From Nemertoderma westbladi (lineage: Eukaryota; Xenacoelomorpha; Nemertodermatida; Nemertodermatidae): a DNA stretch of 64,000 bases. The stretch is taken from the NCBI GenBank assembly GCA_032718475.1, contig JAUCBJ010008661.1:62001-126000 (forward strand), in the 5' to 3' direction. A program made the position numbers and the translations under genes. The notes under the pieces were generated by a model. The model ran no database searches, was not told the DNA's origin, and saw only the letters and a list, made by a program, of their open reading frames with translations. Each line of letters opens with the position of its first letter. Position 1 is the stretch's first letter. Shown piece after piece: positions 31,080 to 44,870 of this stretch.

Positions 31080-34000
31080 TGGGTTCTCGTGTATGGAGTT
31101 CGTGGATCCGTGGATGTGTTCTCGTGTATGGAGTTCGTGGATCCGTGGATGTGTTCTCGTGTATGGAGTTCGTGGATCCGTGGATGTGTTCTCGTGTATG
31201 GAGTTCGTGGATCCGAGGATGGGTTCTCGTATATGGAGTTCGTGGATTCGTCGATGGGTTCTCGTGTATGGATTCGTGGATCCGTGGATGTGTTCTCTTG
31301 TATGGAGTTCGTGGATCTGTGGATGGGTTCTCGTGCATGGAGTTCGTGGATCTGTGGATGGGTTCTCGTGTACGGAGTTCGTGGATCTGTGGATGGGTTC
31401 TCATGTATGGAGTTCGTGGATCCTTCTCGTGTATGGAGTTTGTGGATCTGTGGATGGGTTCTCGTGTATTGTGTTCGTGGATCTGTGGATGGGTTCTCGT
31501 GTATGGAGTTCGTGGATCCGTGGATGGGTTCTCGTGTATGGAGTTCGTGGATCTGTGGATGGGTTCTCGTGTACGGAGTTCGTGGATCTGTGGATGGGTT
31601 CTCGTGTATGGAGTTCGTGGTTCCGTGGAAGGTTTCTCGTGTTGGAGTTCGTGGATCTGTGGATGGGTTCTCGTGTACGGAGTTAGTGGATCTGTGGATG
31701 GGTTCTTGTGTATGGAGTTCGTGGTTCCGTGGAAGGTTTCTCGTGTTGGAGTTCGTGGATCTGTGGATGGGTTCTCGTGTATGGAGTTCGTGGATCTGTG
31801 GATGGGTTCTCGTGTATGGAGTTCGTGGTTCCGTGGAAGGTTTCTCGTGTTGGAGTTCGTGGATCTGTGGATGGGTTCTCGTGTATGGAGTTCGTGGATC
31901 TCTGGATGGGTTCTCGTGTATGGAGTTCGTGGATCTCTGGATGGGTTCTCGTGTACGGAGTTCGTGGATCTGTGGATGGGTTCTCGTGTATGGAGTTCGT
32001 GGTTCCGTGGAAGGTTTCTCGTGTTGGAGTTCGTGGATCTGTGGATGGGTTCTCGTGTACGGAGTTAGTGGATCTGTGGATGGGTTCTTGTGTATGGAGT
32101 TCGTGGTTCCGTGGAAGGTTTCTCGTGTTGGAGTTCGTGGATCTGTGGATGGGTTCTTGTGTATGGAGTTCGTGGTTCCGTGGAAGGTTTCTCGTGTTGG
32201 AGTTCGTGGATCTGTGGATGGGTTCTCGTGTATGGAGTTCGTGGTTCCGTGGAAGGTTTCTCGTGTTGGAGTTCGTGGATCTGTGGATGGGTTCTCGTGT
32301 ATGGAGTTCGTGGTTCCTTGGAAGGGTTCTCGTGTTGGAGTTCGTGGATCCGTGGATCCGTGGATGGGTTCTCATGTATGGAGTTCGTGGATCTGTGGAT
32401 GGGTTCTCGTGCATGGATTCGTGGATCCGTGGATGGGTTCTCGTATATGGAGTTCGTGGATCCGTGGATGGGTTCTCGTGTATGGAGTTCGTGGATCCGT
32501 GGATGGGTTCTCGTGTATGGATTCGTGGATCCGTGTATGGGTTCTCGTGTATGGAGTTCGTGGATCCGTGGATAGGTTCTCGTATATGGAGTTCGTGAAT
32601 CTGTGGATCAGTGGATGGGTTCTCGTGTATGGAGTTCGTGGATCCGTGGATGTGTTCTCGTGTATGGAGTTCGTGGATCCGTGGATGTGTTCTCGTGTAT
32701 GGAGTTCGTGGATCCGTGGATGTGTTCTCGTGTATGGAGTTCGTGGATCCGAGGATGGGTTCTCGTATATGGAGTTCGTGGATTCGTCGATGGGTTCTCG
32801 TGTATGGATTCGTGGATCCGTGGATGTGTTCTCTTGTATGGAGTTCGTGGATCTGTGGATGGGTTCTCGTGCATGGAGTTCGTGGATCTGTGGATGGGTT
32901 CTCGTGTACGGAGTTCGTGGATCTGTGGATGGGTTCTCATGTATGGAGTTCGTGGATCCTTCTCGTGTATGGAGTTTGTGGATCTGTGGATGGGTTCTCG
33001 TGTATTGTGTTCGTGGATCTGTGGATGGGTTCTCGTGTATGGAGTTCGTGGATCCGTGGATGGGTTCTCGTGTATGGAGTTCGTGGATCTGTGGATGGGT
33101 TCTCGTGTACGGAGTTCGTGGATCTGTGGATGGGTTCTCGTGTATGGAGTTCGTGGTTCCGTGGAAGGTTTCTCGTGTTGGAGTTCGTGGATCTGTGGAT
33201 GGGTTCTCGTGTACGGAGTTAGTGGATCTGTGGATGGGTTCTTGTGTATGGAGTTCGTGGTTCCGTGGAAGGTTTCTCGTGTTGGAGTTCGTGGATCTGT
33301 GGATGGGTTCTCGTGTATGGAGTTCGTGGATCTGTGGATGGGTTCTCGTGTATGGAGTTCGTGGTTCCGTGGAAGGTTTCTCGTGTTGGAGTTCGTGGAT
33401 CTGTGGATGGGTTCTCGTGTATGGAGTTCGTGGATCTCTGGATGGGTTCTCGTGTATGGAGTTCGTGGATCTCTGGATGGGTTCTCGTGTACGGAGTTCG
33501 TGGATCTGTGGATGGGTTCTCGTGTATGGAGTTCGTGGTTCCGTGGAAGGTTTCTCGTGTTGGAGTTCGTGGATCTGTGGATGGGTTCTCGTGTACGGAG
33601 TTAGTGGATCTGTGGATGGGTTCTTGTGTATGGAGTTCGTGGTTCCGTGGAAGGTTTCTCGTGTTGGAGTTCGTGGATCTGTGGATGGGTTCTTGTGTAT
33701 GGAGTTCGTGGTTCCGTGGAAGGTTTCTCGTGTTGGAGTTCGTGGATCTGTGGATGGGTTCTCGTGTATGGAGTTCGTGGTTCCGTGGAAGGTTTCTCGT
33801 GTTGGAGTTCGTGGATCTGTGGATGGGTTCTCGTGTATGGAGTTCGTGGTTCCTTGGAAGGGTTCTCGTGTTGGAGTTCGTGGATCCGTGGATCCGTGGA
33901 TGGGTTCTCATGTATGGAGTTCGTGGATCTGTGGATGGGTTCTCGTGCATGGATTCGTGGATCCGTGGATGGGTTCTCGTATATGGAGTTCGTGGATCCG

Positions 34001-34140
34001 TGGATGGGTTCTCGTGTATGGAGTTCGTGGATCCGTGGATGGGTTCTCGTGTATGGATTCGTGGATCCGTGTATGGGTTCTCGTGTATGGAGTTCGTGGA
34101 TCCGTGGATAGGTTCTCGTATATGGAGTTCGTGAATCTGT
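31080..34140. repeat. Higher-order tandem duplication, period 1536 bp
   Basis: The block of about 31080-32610 recurs at about 32616-34140. Matching landmarks are shifted by exactly 1536 (31708 to 33244, 31686 to 33222), and translated stretches of 296 codons are identical. Confidence 0.85.
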
Positions 34141-34799
34141 GGATCAGTGGATGGGTTCTCGTGTATGGAGTTCGTGGATCCGTAGATGGGTTCTCGTGTA
34201 TGGATTCGTGGATCCGTAGATGGTTTCTCGTGTATGGATTCGTGGATCCGTGGATGGGTTCTCGTATATGGAGTTCGTGGATCCGTCGATGGGTTCTCGT
34301 GTATGGATTCGCGGATCCGTGGATGGGTTCTTGTATATGGAGTTCGTGGATCAGTGGATGGGTTCTCGTGTATGGAGATCGTGGATCCGTCGATGGGTTC
34401 TCGTGTATGGATTCGTGGATCCGTGGATGGGTTCTTGTGTATGGAGTTCGTGGATCCGTAGATGGGTTCTCGTGTATGGATTTCGTGGATCCGTGGATGG
34501 GTTCTCGTGTATGGAGTTCGTGGATCAGTGGATGGGTTCTCGTGTATGGAGTTCGTGGATCCTTCGATGGGTTCTTGTGTATGGAGTTCGTGGATCTGTG
34601 GATCCGTGGATGGGTTCTCGTGTATGGAATTCGTGGATCCGTAGGTGGGTTCTCGTGTATGGAGTTTGTGGATCTGTGGATGGGTTCTCATGTATGGAGT
34701 TCGTGGATCAGTGGATGGGTTCTCGTGTATGGATTCGTGGATCCGTCGATGGGTTCTCGTGTATGGATTCGTGGATCCGTGGATGGGTTCTCGTGTATG

Positions 34800-37700
34800 G
34801 AGTTCGTGGATCCGTGGATGGGTTCTCGTGTATGGAGTTCGTGGATCTGTGGATCCGTGGATGGGTTCTCGTGTATGGAGTTCGTGGATCCGTCGATGGG
34901 TTCTCGTGTATGGATTCGTGGATCCGTAGATGGTTTCTCGTGTATGGATTCGTGGATCCGTGGATGGGTTCTCGTATATGGAGTTCGTGGATCCGTCGAT
35001 GGGTTCTCGTGTATGGATTCGCGGATCCGTGGATGGGTTCTTGTATATGGAGTTCGTGGATCAGTGGATGGGTTCTCGTGTATGGAGATCGTGGATCCGT
35101 CGATGGGTTCTCGTGTATGGATTCGTGGATCCGTGGATGGGTTCTTGTGTATGGAGTTCGTGGATCCGTAGATGGGTTCTCGTGTATGGATTTCGTGGAT
35201 CCGTGGATGGGTTCTCGTGTATGGAGTTCGTGGATCAGTGGATGGGTTCTCGTGTATGGAGTTCGTGGATCCTTCGATGGGTTCTTGTGTATGGAGTTCG
35301 TGGATCTGTGGATCCGTGGATGGGTTCTCGTATATGGAGTTCGTGGATCCGTGGATGGGTTCTCGTGTATGGAGTTCGTGGATCCGTGGATGGGTTCTCG
35401 TGTATGGATTCGTGGATCCGTGTATGGGTTCTCGTGTATGGAGTTCGTGGATCCGTGGATAGGTTCTCGTATATGGAGTTCGTGAATCTGTGGATCAGTG
35501 GATGGGTTCTCGTGTATGGAGTTCGTGGATCCGTAGATGGGTTCTCGTGTATGGATTCGTGGATCCGTAGATGGTTTCTCGTGTATGGATTCGTGGATCC
35601 GTGGATGGGTTCTCGTATATGGAGTTCGTGGATCCGTCGATGGGTTCTCGTGTATGGATTCGCGGATCCGTGGATGGGTTCTTGTATATGGAGTTCGTGG
35701 ATCAGTGGATGGGTTCTCGTGTATGGAGATCGTGGATCCGTCGATGGGTTCTCGTGTATGGATTCGTGGATCCGTGGATGGGTTCTTGTGTATGGAGTTC
35801 GTGGATCCGTAGATGGGTTCTCGTGTATGGATTTCGTGGATCCGTGGATGGGTTCTCGTGTATGGAGTTCGTGGATCAGTGGATGGGTTCTCGTGTATGG
35901 AGTTCGTGGATCCTTCGATGGGTTCTTGTGTATGGAGTTCGTGGATCTGTGGATCCGTGGATGGGTTCTCGTGTATGGAATTCGTGGATCCGTAGGTGGG
36001 TTCTCGTGTATGGAGTTTGTGGATCTGTGGATGGGTTCTCATGTATGGAGTTCGTGGATCAGTGGATGGGTTCTCGTGTATGGATTCGTGGATCCGTCGA
36101 TGGGTTCTCGTGTATGGATTCGTGGATCCGTGGATGGGTTCTCGTGTATGGAGTTCGTGGATCCGTGGATGGGTTCTCGTGTATGGAGTTCGTGGATCTG
36201 TGGATCCGTGGATGGGTTCTCGTGTATGGAGTTCGTGGATCCGTCGATGGGTTCTCGTGTATGGATTCGTGGATCCGTCGATGGGTTCTCGTGTATGGAG
36301 TTCGTGGATCAGTGGATGGGTTCTCGGTATGGAGTTCATGGATCCGTCGATGGGTTCTCGTGTATGGATTCGTGGATCCGTGGATGGGTTCTCGTGTATG
36401 GAGTTCGTGGATCCGTAGATGGGTTCTCGTGTATGGAGTTCTTGGATCTGTGGATGGGTTCTCATGTATGGAGTACGTGGATCAGTGGATGGGTTCTCGT
36501 GTATGGAGTTCGTGGATCCGTCGATGGGTTCTCGTGTATGGATTCGTGGATCCGTGGATGGGTTCTCGTGTATGGAGTTCGTGGATCCATGGATGGGTTC
36601 TCGTGTATGGAGTTCGTGGATCCGTAGATGGGTTCTCGTGTATGGAGCTCGTGGATCCGTGGATGTGTTCTCGTGTATGGAGTTCGTGGATCCGAGGATG
36701 GGTTCTCGTATATGGAGTTCGTGGATTCGTCGATGGGTTCTCGTGTATGGATTCGTGGATCCGTGGATGTGTTCTCTTGTATGGAGTTCGTGGATCTGTG
36801 GATGGGTTCTCGTGCATGGAGTTCGTGGATCTGTGGATGGGTTCTCGTGTACGGAGTTCGTGGATCTGTGGATGGGTTCTCATGTATGGAGTTCGTGGAT
36901 CCTTCTCGTGTATGGAGTTTGTGGATCTGTGGATGGGTTCTCGTGTATTGTGTTCGTGGATCTGTGGATGGGTTCTCGTGTATGGAGTTCGTGGATCCGT
37001 GGATGGGTTCTCGTGTATGGAGTTCGTGGATCTGTGGATGGGTTCTCGTGTACGGAGTTCGTGGATCTGTGGATGGGTTCTCGTGTATGGAGTTCGTGGT
37101 TCCGTGGAAGGTTTCTCGTGTTGGAGTTCGTGGATCTGTGGATGGGTTCTCGTGTACGGAGTTAGTGGATCTGTGGATGGGTTCTTGTGTATGGAGTTCG
37201 TGGTTCCGTGGAAGGTTTCTCGTGTTGGAGTTCGTGGATCTGTGGATGGGTTCTCGTGTATGGAGTTCGTGGATCTGTGGATGGGTTCTCGTGTATGGAG
37301 TTCGTGGTTCCGTGGAAGGTTTCTCGTGTTGGAGTTCGTGGATCTGTGGATGGGTTCTCGTGTATGGAGTTCGTGGTTCCTTGGAAGGGTTCTCGTGTTG
37401 GAGTTCGTGGATCCGTGGATCCGTGGATGGGTTCTCATGTATGGAGTTCGTGGATCTGTGGATGGGTTCTCGTGCATGGATTCGTGGATCCGTGGATGGG
37501 TTCTCGTATATGGAGTTCGTGGATCCGTGGATGGGTTCTCGTGTATGGAGTTCGTGGATCCGTGGATGGGTTCTCGTGTATGGATTCGTGGATCCGTGTA
37601 TGGGTTCTCGTGTATGGAGTTCGTGGATCCGTGGATAGGTTCTCGTATATGGAGTTCGTGAATCTGTGGATCAGTGGATGGGTTCTCGTGTATGGAGTTC

Positions 37701-40700
37701 GTGGATCCGTAGATGGGTTCTCGTGTATGGATTCGTGGATCCGTAGATGGTTTCTCGTGTATGGATTCGTGGATCCGTGGATGGGTTCTCGTATATGGAG
37801 TTCGTGGATCCGTCGATGGGTTCTCGTGTATGGATTCGCGGATCCGTGGATGGGTTCTTGTATATGGAGTTCGTGGATCAGTGGATGGGTTCTCGTGTAT
37901 GGAGATCGTGGATCCGTCGATGGGTTCTCGTGTATGGATTCGTGGATCCGTGGATGGGTTCTTGTGTATGGAGTTCGTGGATCCGTAGATGGGTTCTCGT
38001 GTATGGATTTCGTGGATCCGTGGATGGGTTCTCGTGTATGGAGTTCGTGGATCAGTGGATGGGTTCTCGTGTATGGAGTTCGTGGATCCTTCGATGGGTT
38101 CTTGTGTATGGAGTTCGTGGATCTGTGGATCCGTGGATGGGTTCTCGTGTATGGAATTCGTGGATCCGTAGGTGGGTTCTCGTGTATGGAGTTTGTGGAT
38201 CTGTGGATGGGTTCTCATGTATGGAGTTCGTGGATCAGTGGATGGGTTCTCGTGTATGGATTCGTGGATCCGTCGATGGGTTCTCGTGTATGGATTCGTG
38301 GATCCGTGGATGGGTTCTCGTGTATGGAGTTCGTGGATCTGTGGATCCGTGGATGGGTTCTCGTGTATGGAGTTCGTGGATCCGTCGATGGGTTCTCGTG
38401 TATGGATTCGTGGATCCGTCGATGGGTTCTCGTGTATGGAGTTCGTGGATCAGTGGATGGGTTCTCGGTATGGAGTTCATGGATCCGTCGATGGGTTCTC
38501 GTGTATGGATTCGTGGATCCGTGGATGGGTTCTCGTGTATGGAGTTCGTGGATCCGTAGATGGGTTCTCGTGTATGGAGTTCTTGGATCTGTGGATGGGT
38601 TCTCATGTATGGAGTACGTGGATCAGTGGATGGGTTCTCGTGTATGGAGTTCGTGGATCCGTCGATGGGTTCTCGTGTATGGATTCGTGGATCCGTGGAT
38701 GGGTTCTCGTGTATGGAGTTCGTGGATCCATGGATGGGTTCTCGTGTATGGAGTTCGTGGATCCGTAGATGGGTTCTCGTGTATGGAGCTCGTGGATCCG
38801 TAGATGGGTTCTCGTGTATGGAGTTCGTGGATCCGCCGATGGGTTCTCGTGTATGGAGTTCGTGGATCCGTGGATGGGTTCTCGTGTATGGAGTTCGTGG
38901 ATCCATGGATGGGTTCTCGTGTATGGAGTTCGTGGATCCGTAGATGGGTTCTCGTGTATGGAGCTCGTGGATCCGTAGATGGGTTCTCGTGTATGGATTC
39001 GTGGATCCGTGGATGGGTTCTTGTGTATGGAGTTCGTGGATCAGTGGATGGGTTCTCGTGTATGGAGTTCGTGGATCCGTCGATGGGTTCTCGTGTATGG
39101 ATTCGTGGATCCGTGGATGGGTTCTCGTGTATGGAGTTCGTGGATCCATGGATGGGTTCTCGTGTATGGAGTTCGTGGATCCGTCGATGGGTTCTCGTGT
39201 ATGGATTCGTGGATCCGTGGATGGGTTCTCGTGTATGGAGTTCGTGGATCCATGGATGGGTTCTCGTGTATGGAGTTCGTGGATCCGTGGATGGGTTCTT
39301 GTGTATGGAGTTCGTGGATCAGTGGATGGGTTCTCGTGTATGGATTCGTGGATCCGTGGATGGGTTCTCGTGTATGGAGTTCGTGGATCCATGGATGGGT
39401 TCTCGTGTATGGAGTTCGTGGATCCGTAGATGGGTTCTCGTGTATGGAGCTCGTGGATCCGTAGATGGGTTCTCGTGTATGGAGTTCGTGGATCCGCCGA
39501 TGGGTTCTCGTGTATGGAGTTCGTGGATCCGTGGATGGGTTCTCGTGTATGGAGTTCGTGGATCCATGGATGGGTTCTCGTGTATGGAGTTCGTGGATCC
39601 GTAGATGGGTTCTCGTGTATGGAGTTCGTGGATCCATGGATGGGTTCTCGTGTATGGAGTTCGTGGATCCGTAGATGGGTTCTCGTGTATGGAGCTCGTG
39701 GATCCGTAGATGGGTTCTCGTGTATGGAGTTCGTGGATCCATGGATGGGTTCTCGTGTATGGAGTTCGTGGATCCATGGATGGGTTCTCGTGTATGGAGT
39801 TCGTGGATCCGTGGATGGGTTCTCGTGTATGGAGTTCGTGGATCCGTGGATGGGTTCTCGTGTATGGAGTTCGTGGATCTGTGGATCCGTGGATGGGTTC
39901 TCGTGTATGGAGTTCGTGGATCCGTCGATGGGTTCTCGTGTATGGATTCGTGGATCCGTAGATGGTTTCTCGTGTATGGATTCGTGGATCCGTGGATGGG
40001 TTCTCGTATATGGAGTTCGTGGATCCGTCGATGGGTTCTCGTGTATGGATTCGCGGATCCGTGGATGGGTTCTTGTATATGGAGTTCGTGGATCAGTGGA
40101 TGGGTTCTCGTGTATGGAGATCGTGGATCCGTCGATGGGTTCTCGTGTATGGATTCGTGGATCCGTGGATGGGTTCTTGTGTATGGAGTTCGTGGATCCG
40201 TAGATGGGTTCTCGTGTATGGATTTCGTGGATCCGTGGATGGGTTCTCGTGTATGGAGTTCGTGGATCAGTGGATGGGTTCTCGTGTATGGAGTTCGTGG
40301 ATCCTTCGATGGGTTCTTGTGTATGGAGTTCGTGGATCTGTGGATCCGTGGATGGGTTCTCGTATATGGAGTTCGTGGATCCGTGGATGGGTTCTCGTGT
40401 ATGGAGTTCGTGGATCCGTGGATGGGTTCTCGTGTATGGATTCGTGGATCCGTGTATGGGTTCTCGTGTATGGAGTTCGTGGATCCGTGGATAGGTTCTC
40501 GTATATGGAGTTCGTGAATCTGTGGATCAGTGGATGGGTTCTCGTGTATGGAGTTCGTGGATCCGTAGATGGGTTCTCGTGTATGGATTCGTGGATCCGT
40601 AGATGGTTTCTCGTGTATGGATTCGTGGATCCGTGGATGGGTTCTCGTATATGGAGTTCGTGGATCCGTCGATGGGTTCTCGTGTATGGATTCGCGGATC

Positions 40701-43700
40701 CGTGGATGGGTTCTTGTATATGGAGTTCGTGGATCAGTGGATGGGTTCTCGTGTATGGAGATCGTGGATCCGTCGATGGGTTCTCGTGTATGGATTCGTG
40801 GATCCGTGGATGGGTTCTTGTGTATGGAGTTCGTGGATCCGTAGATGGGTTCTCGTGTATGGATTTCGTGGATCCGTGGATGGGTTCTCGTGTATGGAGT
40901 TCGTGGATCAGTGGATGGGTTCTCGTGTATGGAGTTCGTGGATCCTTCGATGGGTTCTTGTGTATGGAGTTCGTGGATCTGTGGATCCGTGGATGGGTTC
41001 TCGTGTATGGAATTCGTGGATCCGTAGGTGGGTTCTCGTGTATGGAGTTTGTGGATCTGTGGATGGGTTCTCATGTATGGAGTTCGTGGATCAGTGGATG
41101 GGTTCTCGTGTATGGATTCGTGGATCCGTCGATGGGTTCTCGTGTATGGATTCGTGGATCCGTGGATGGGTTCTCGTGTATGGAGTTCGTGGATCCGTGG
41201 ATGGGTTCTCGTGTATGGAGTTCGTGGATCTGTGGATCCGTGGATGGGTTCTCGTGTATGGAGTTCGTGGATCCGTCGATGGGTTCTCGTGTATGGATTC
41301 GTGGATCCGTCGATGGGTTCTCGTGTATGGAGTTCGTGGATCAGTGGATGGGTTCTCGGTATGGAGTTCATGGATCCGTCGATGGGTTCTCGTGTATGGA
41401 TTCGTGGATCCGTGGATGGGTTCTCGTGTATGGAGTTCGTGCATCCGTAGATGGGTTCTCGTGTATGGAGTTCTTGGATCTGTGGATGGGTTCTCATGTA
41501 TGGAGTAGGTGGATCAGTGGATGGGTTCTCGTGTATGGAGTTCGTGGATCCGTCGATGGGTTCTCGTGTATGGATTCGTGGATCCGTGGATGGGTTCTCG
41601 TGTATGGAGTTCGTGGATCCATGGATGGGTTCTCGTGTATGGAGTTCGTGGATCCGTAGATGGGTTCTCGTGTATGGAGCTCGTGGATCCGTGGATGTGT
41701 TCTCGTGTATGGAGTTCGTGGATCCGAGGATGGGTTCTCGTATATGGAGTTCGTGGATTCGTCGATGGGTTCTCGTGTATGGATTCGTGGATCCGTGGAT
41801 GTGTTCTCTTGTATGGAGTTCGTGGATCTGTGGATGGGTTCTCGTGCATGGAGTTCGTGGGTCTGTGGATGGGTTCTCGTGTACGGAGTTCGTGGATCTG
41901 TGGATGGGTTCTCATGTATGGAGTTCGTGGATCCTTCTCGTGTATGGAGTTTGTGGATCTGTGGATGGGTTCTCGTGTATTGTGTTCGTGGATCTGTGGA
42001 TGGGTTCTCGTGTATGGAGTTCGTGGATCCGTGGATGGGTTCTCGTGTATGGAGTTCGTGGATCTGTGGATGGGTTCTCGTGTACGGAGTTCGTGGATCT
42101 GTGGATGGGTTCTCGTGTATGGAGTTCGTGGTTCCGTGGAAGGTTTCTCGTGTTGGAGTTCGTGGATCTGTGGATGGGTTCTCGTGTACGGAGTTAGTGG
42201 ATCTGTGGATGGGTTCTTGTGTATGGAGTTCGTGGTTCCGTGGAAGGTTTCTCGTGTTGGAGTTCGTGGATCTGTGGATGGGTTCTCGTGTATGGAGTTC
42301 GTGGATCTGTGGATGGGTTCTCGTGTATGGAGTTCGTGGTTCCGTGGAAGGTTTCTCGTGTTGGAGTTCGTGGATCTGTGGATGGGTTCTCGTGTATGGA
42401 GTTCGTGGTTCCTTGGAAGGGTTCTCGTGTTGGAGTTCGTGGATCCGTGGATCCGTGGATGGGTTCTCATGTATGGAGTTCGTGGATCTGTGGATGGGTT
42501 CTCGTGCATGGATTCGTGGATCCGTGGATGGGTTCTCGTATATGGAGTTCGTGGATCCGTGGATGGGTTCTCGTGTATGGAGTTCGTGGATCCGTGGATG
42601 GGTTCTCGTGTATGGATTCGTGGATCCGTGTATGGGTTCTCGTGTATGGAGTTCGTGGATCCGTGGATAGGTTCTCGTATATGGAGTTCGTGAATCTGTG
42701 GATCAGTGGATGGGTTCTCGTGTATGGAGTTCGTGGATCCGTAGATGGGTTCTCGTGTATGGATTCGTGGATCCGTAGATGGTTTCTCGTGTATGGATTC
42801 GTGGATCCGTGGATGGGTTCTCGTATATGGAGTTCGTGGATCCGTCGATGGGTTCTCGTGTATGGATTCGCGGATCCGTGGATGGGTTCTTGTATATGGA
42901 GTTCGTGGATCAGTGGATGGGTTCTCGTGTATGGAGATCGTGGATCCGTCGATGGGTTCTCGTGTATGGATTCGTGGATCCGTGGATGGGTTCTTGTGTA
43001 TGGAGTTCGTGGATCCGTAGATGGGTTCTCGTGTATGGATTTCGTGGATCCGTGGATGGGTTCTCGTGTATGGAGTTCGTGGATCAGTGGATGGGTTCTC
43101 GTGTATGGAGTTCGTGGATCCTTCGATGGGTTCTTGTGTATGGAGTTCGTGGATCTGTGGATCCGTGGATGGGTTCTCGTGTATGGAATTCGTGGATCCG
43201 TAGGTGGGTTCTCGTGTATGGAGTTTGTGGATCTGTGGATGGGTTCTCATGTATGGAGTTCGTGGATCAGTGGATGGGTTCTCGTGTATGGATTCGTGGA
43301 TCCGTCGATGGGTTCTCGTGTATGGATTCGTGGATCCGTGGATGGGTTCTCGTGTATGGAGTTCGTGGATCCGTGGATGGGTTCTCGTGTATGGAGTTCG
43401 TGGATCTGTGGATCCGTGGATGGGTTCTCGTGTATGGAGTTCGTGGATCCGTCGATGGGTTCTCGTGTATGGATTCGTGGATCCGTCGATGGGTTCTCGT
43501 GTATGGAGTTCGTGGATCAGTGGATGGGTTCTCGGTATGGAGTTCATGGATCCGTCGATGGGTTCTCGTGTATGGATTCGTGGATCCGTGGATGGGTTCT
43601 CGTGTATGGAGTTCGTGGATCCGTAGATGGGTTCTCGTGTATGGAGTTCTTGGATCTGTGGATGGGTTCTCATGTATGGAGTACGTGGATCAGTGGATGG

Positions 43701-44870
43701 GTTCTCGTGTATGGAGTTCGTGGATCCGTCGATGGGTTCTCGTGTATGGATTCGTGGATCCGTGGATGGGTTCTCGTGTATGGAGTTCGTGGATCCATGG
43801 ATGGGTTCTCGTGTATGGAGTTCGTGGATCCGTAGATGGGTTCTCGTGTATGGAGCTCGTGGATCCGTAGATGGGTTCTCGTGTATGGAGTTCGTGGATC
43901 CGCCGATGGGTTCTCGTGTATGGAGTTCGTGGATCCGTGGATGGGTTCTCGTGTATGGAGTTCGTGGATCCATGGATGGGTTCTCGTGTATGGAGTTCGT
44001 GGATCCGTAGATGGGTTCTCGTGTATGGAGCTCGTGGATCCGTAGATGGGTTCTCGTGTATGGATTCGTGGATCCGTGGATGGGTTCTTGTGTATGGAGT
44101 TCGTGGATCAGTGGATGGGTTCTCGTGTATGGAGTTCGTGGATCCGTCGATGGGTTCTCGTGTATGGATTCGTGGATCCGTGGATGGGTTCTCGTGTATG
44201 GAGTTCGTGGATCCATGGATGGGTTCTCGTGTATGGAGTTCGTGGATCCGTCGATGGGTTCTCGTGTATGGATTCGTGGATCCGTGGATGGGTTCTCGTG
44301 TATGGAGTTCGTGGATCCATGGATGGGTTCTCGTGTATGGAGTTCGTGGATCCGTGGATGGGTTCTTGTGTATGGAGTTCGTGGATCAGTGGATGGGTTC
44401 TCGTGTATGGATTCGTGGATCCGTGGATGGGTTCTCGTGTATGGAGTTCGTGGATCCATGGATGGGTTCTCGTGTATGGAGTTCGTGGATCCGTAGATGG
44501 GTTCTCGTGTATGGAGCTCGTGGATCCGTAGATGGGTTCTCGTGTATGGAGTTCGTGGATCCGCCGATGGGTTCTCGTGTATGGAGTTCGTGGATCCGTG
44601 GATGGGTTCTCGTGTATGGAGTTCGTGGATCCATGGATGGGTTCTCGTGTATGGAGTTCGTGGATCCGTAGATGGGTTCTCGTGTATGGAGTTCGTGGAT
44701 CCATGGATGGGTTCTCGTGTATGGAGTTCGTGGATCCGTAGATGGGTTCTCGTGTATGGAGCTCGTGGATCCGTAGATGGGTTCTCGTGTATGGAGTTCG
44801 TGGATCCATGGATGGGTTCTCGTGTATGGAGTTCGTGGATCCATGGATGGGTTCTCGTGTATGGAGTTCG
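34800..44870. repeat. Higher-order tandem duplication, period 5032-5067 bp
   Basis: About 34800-39803 repeats at about 39832-44870. Landmarks shift by 5032 (34930 to 39962, 37187 to 42219) and, to the right, by 5067 (38804 to 43871): exactly one 35-bp unit was gained or lost. Only scattered substitutions separate the copies, for example near 41437. Confidence 0.85.
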
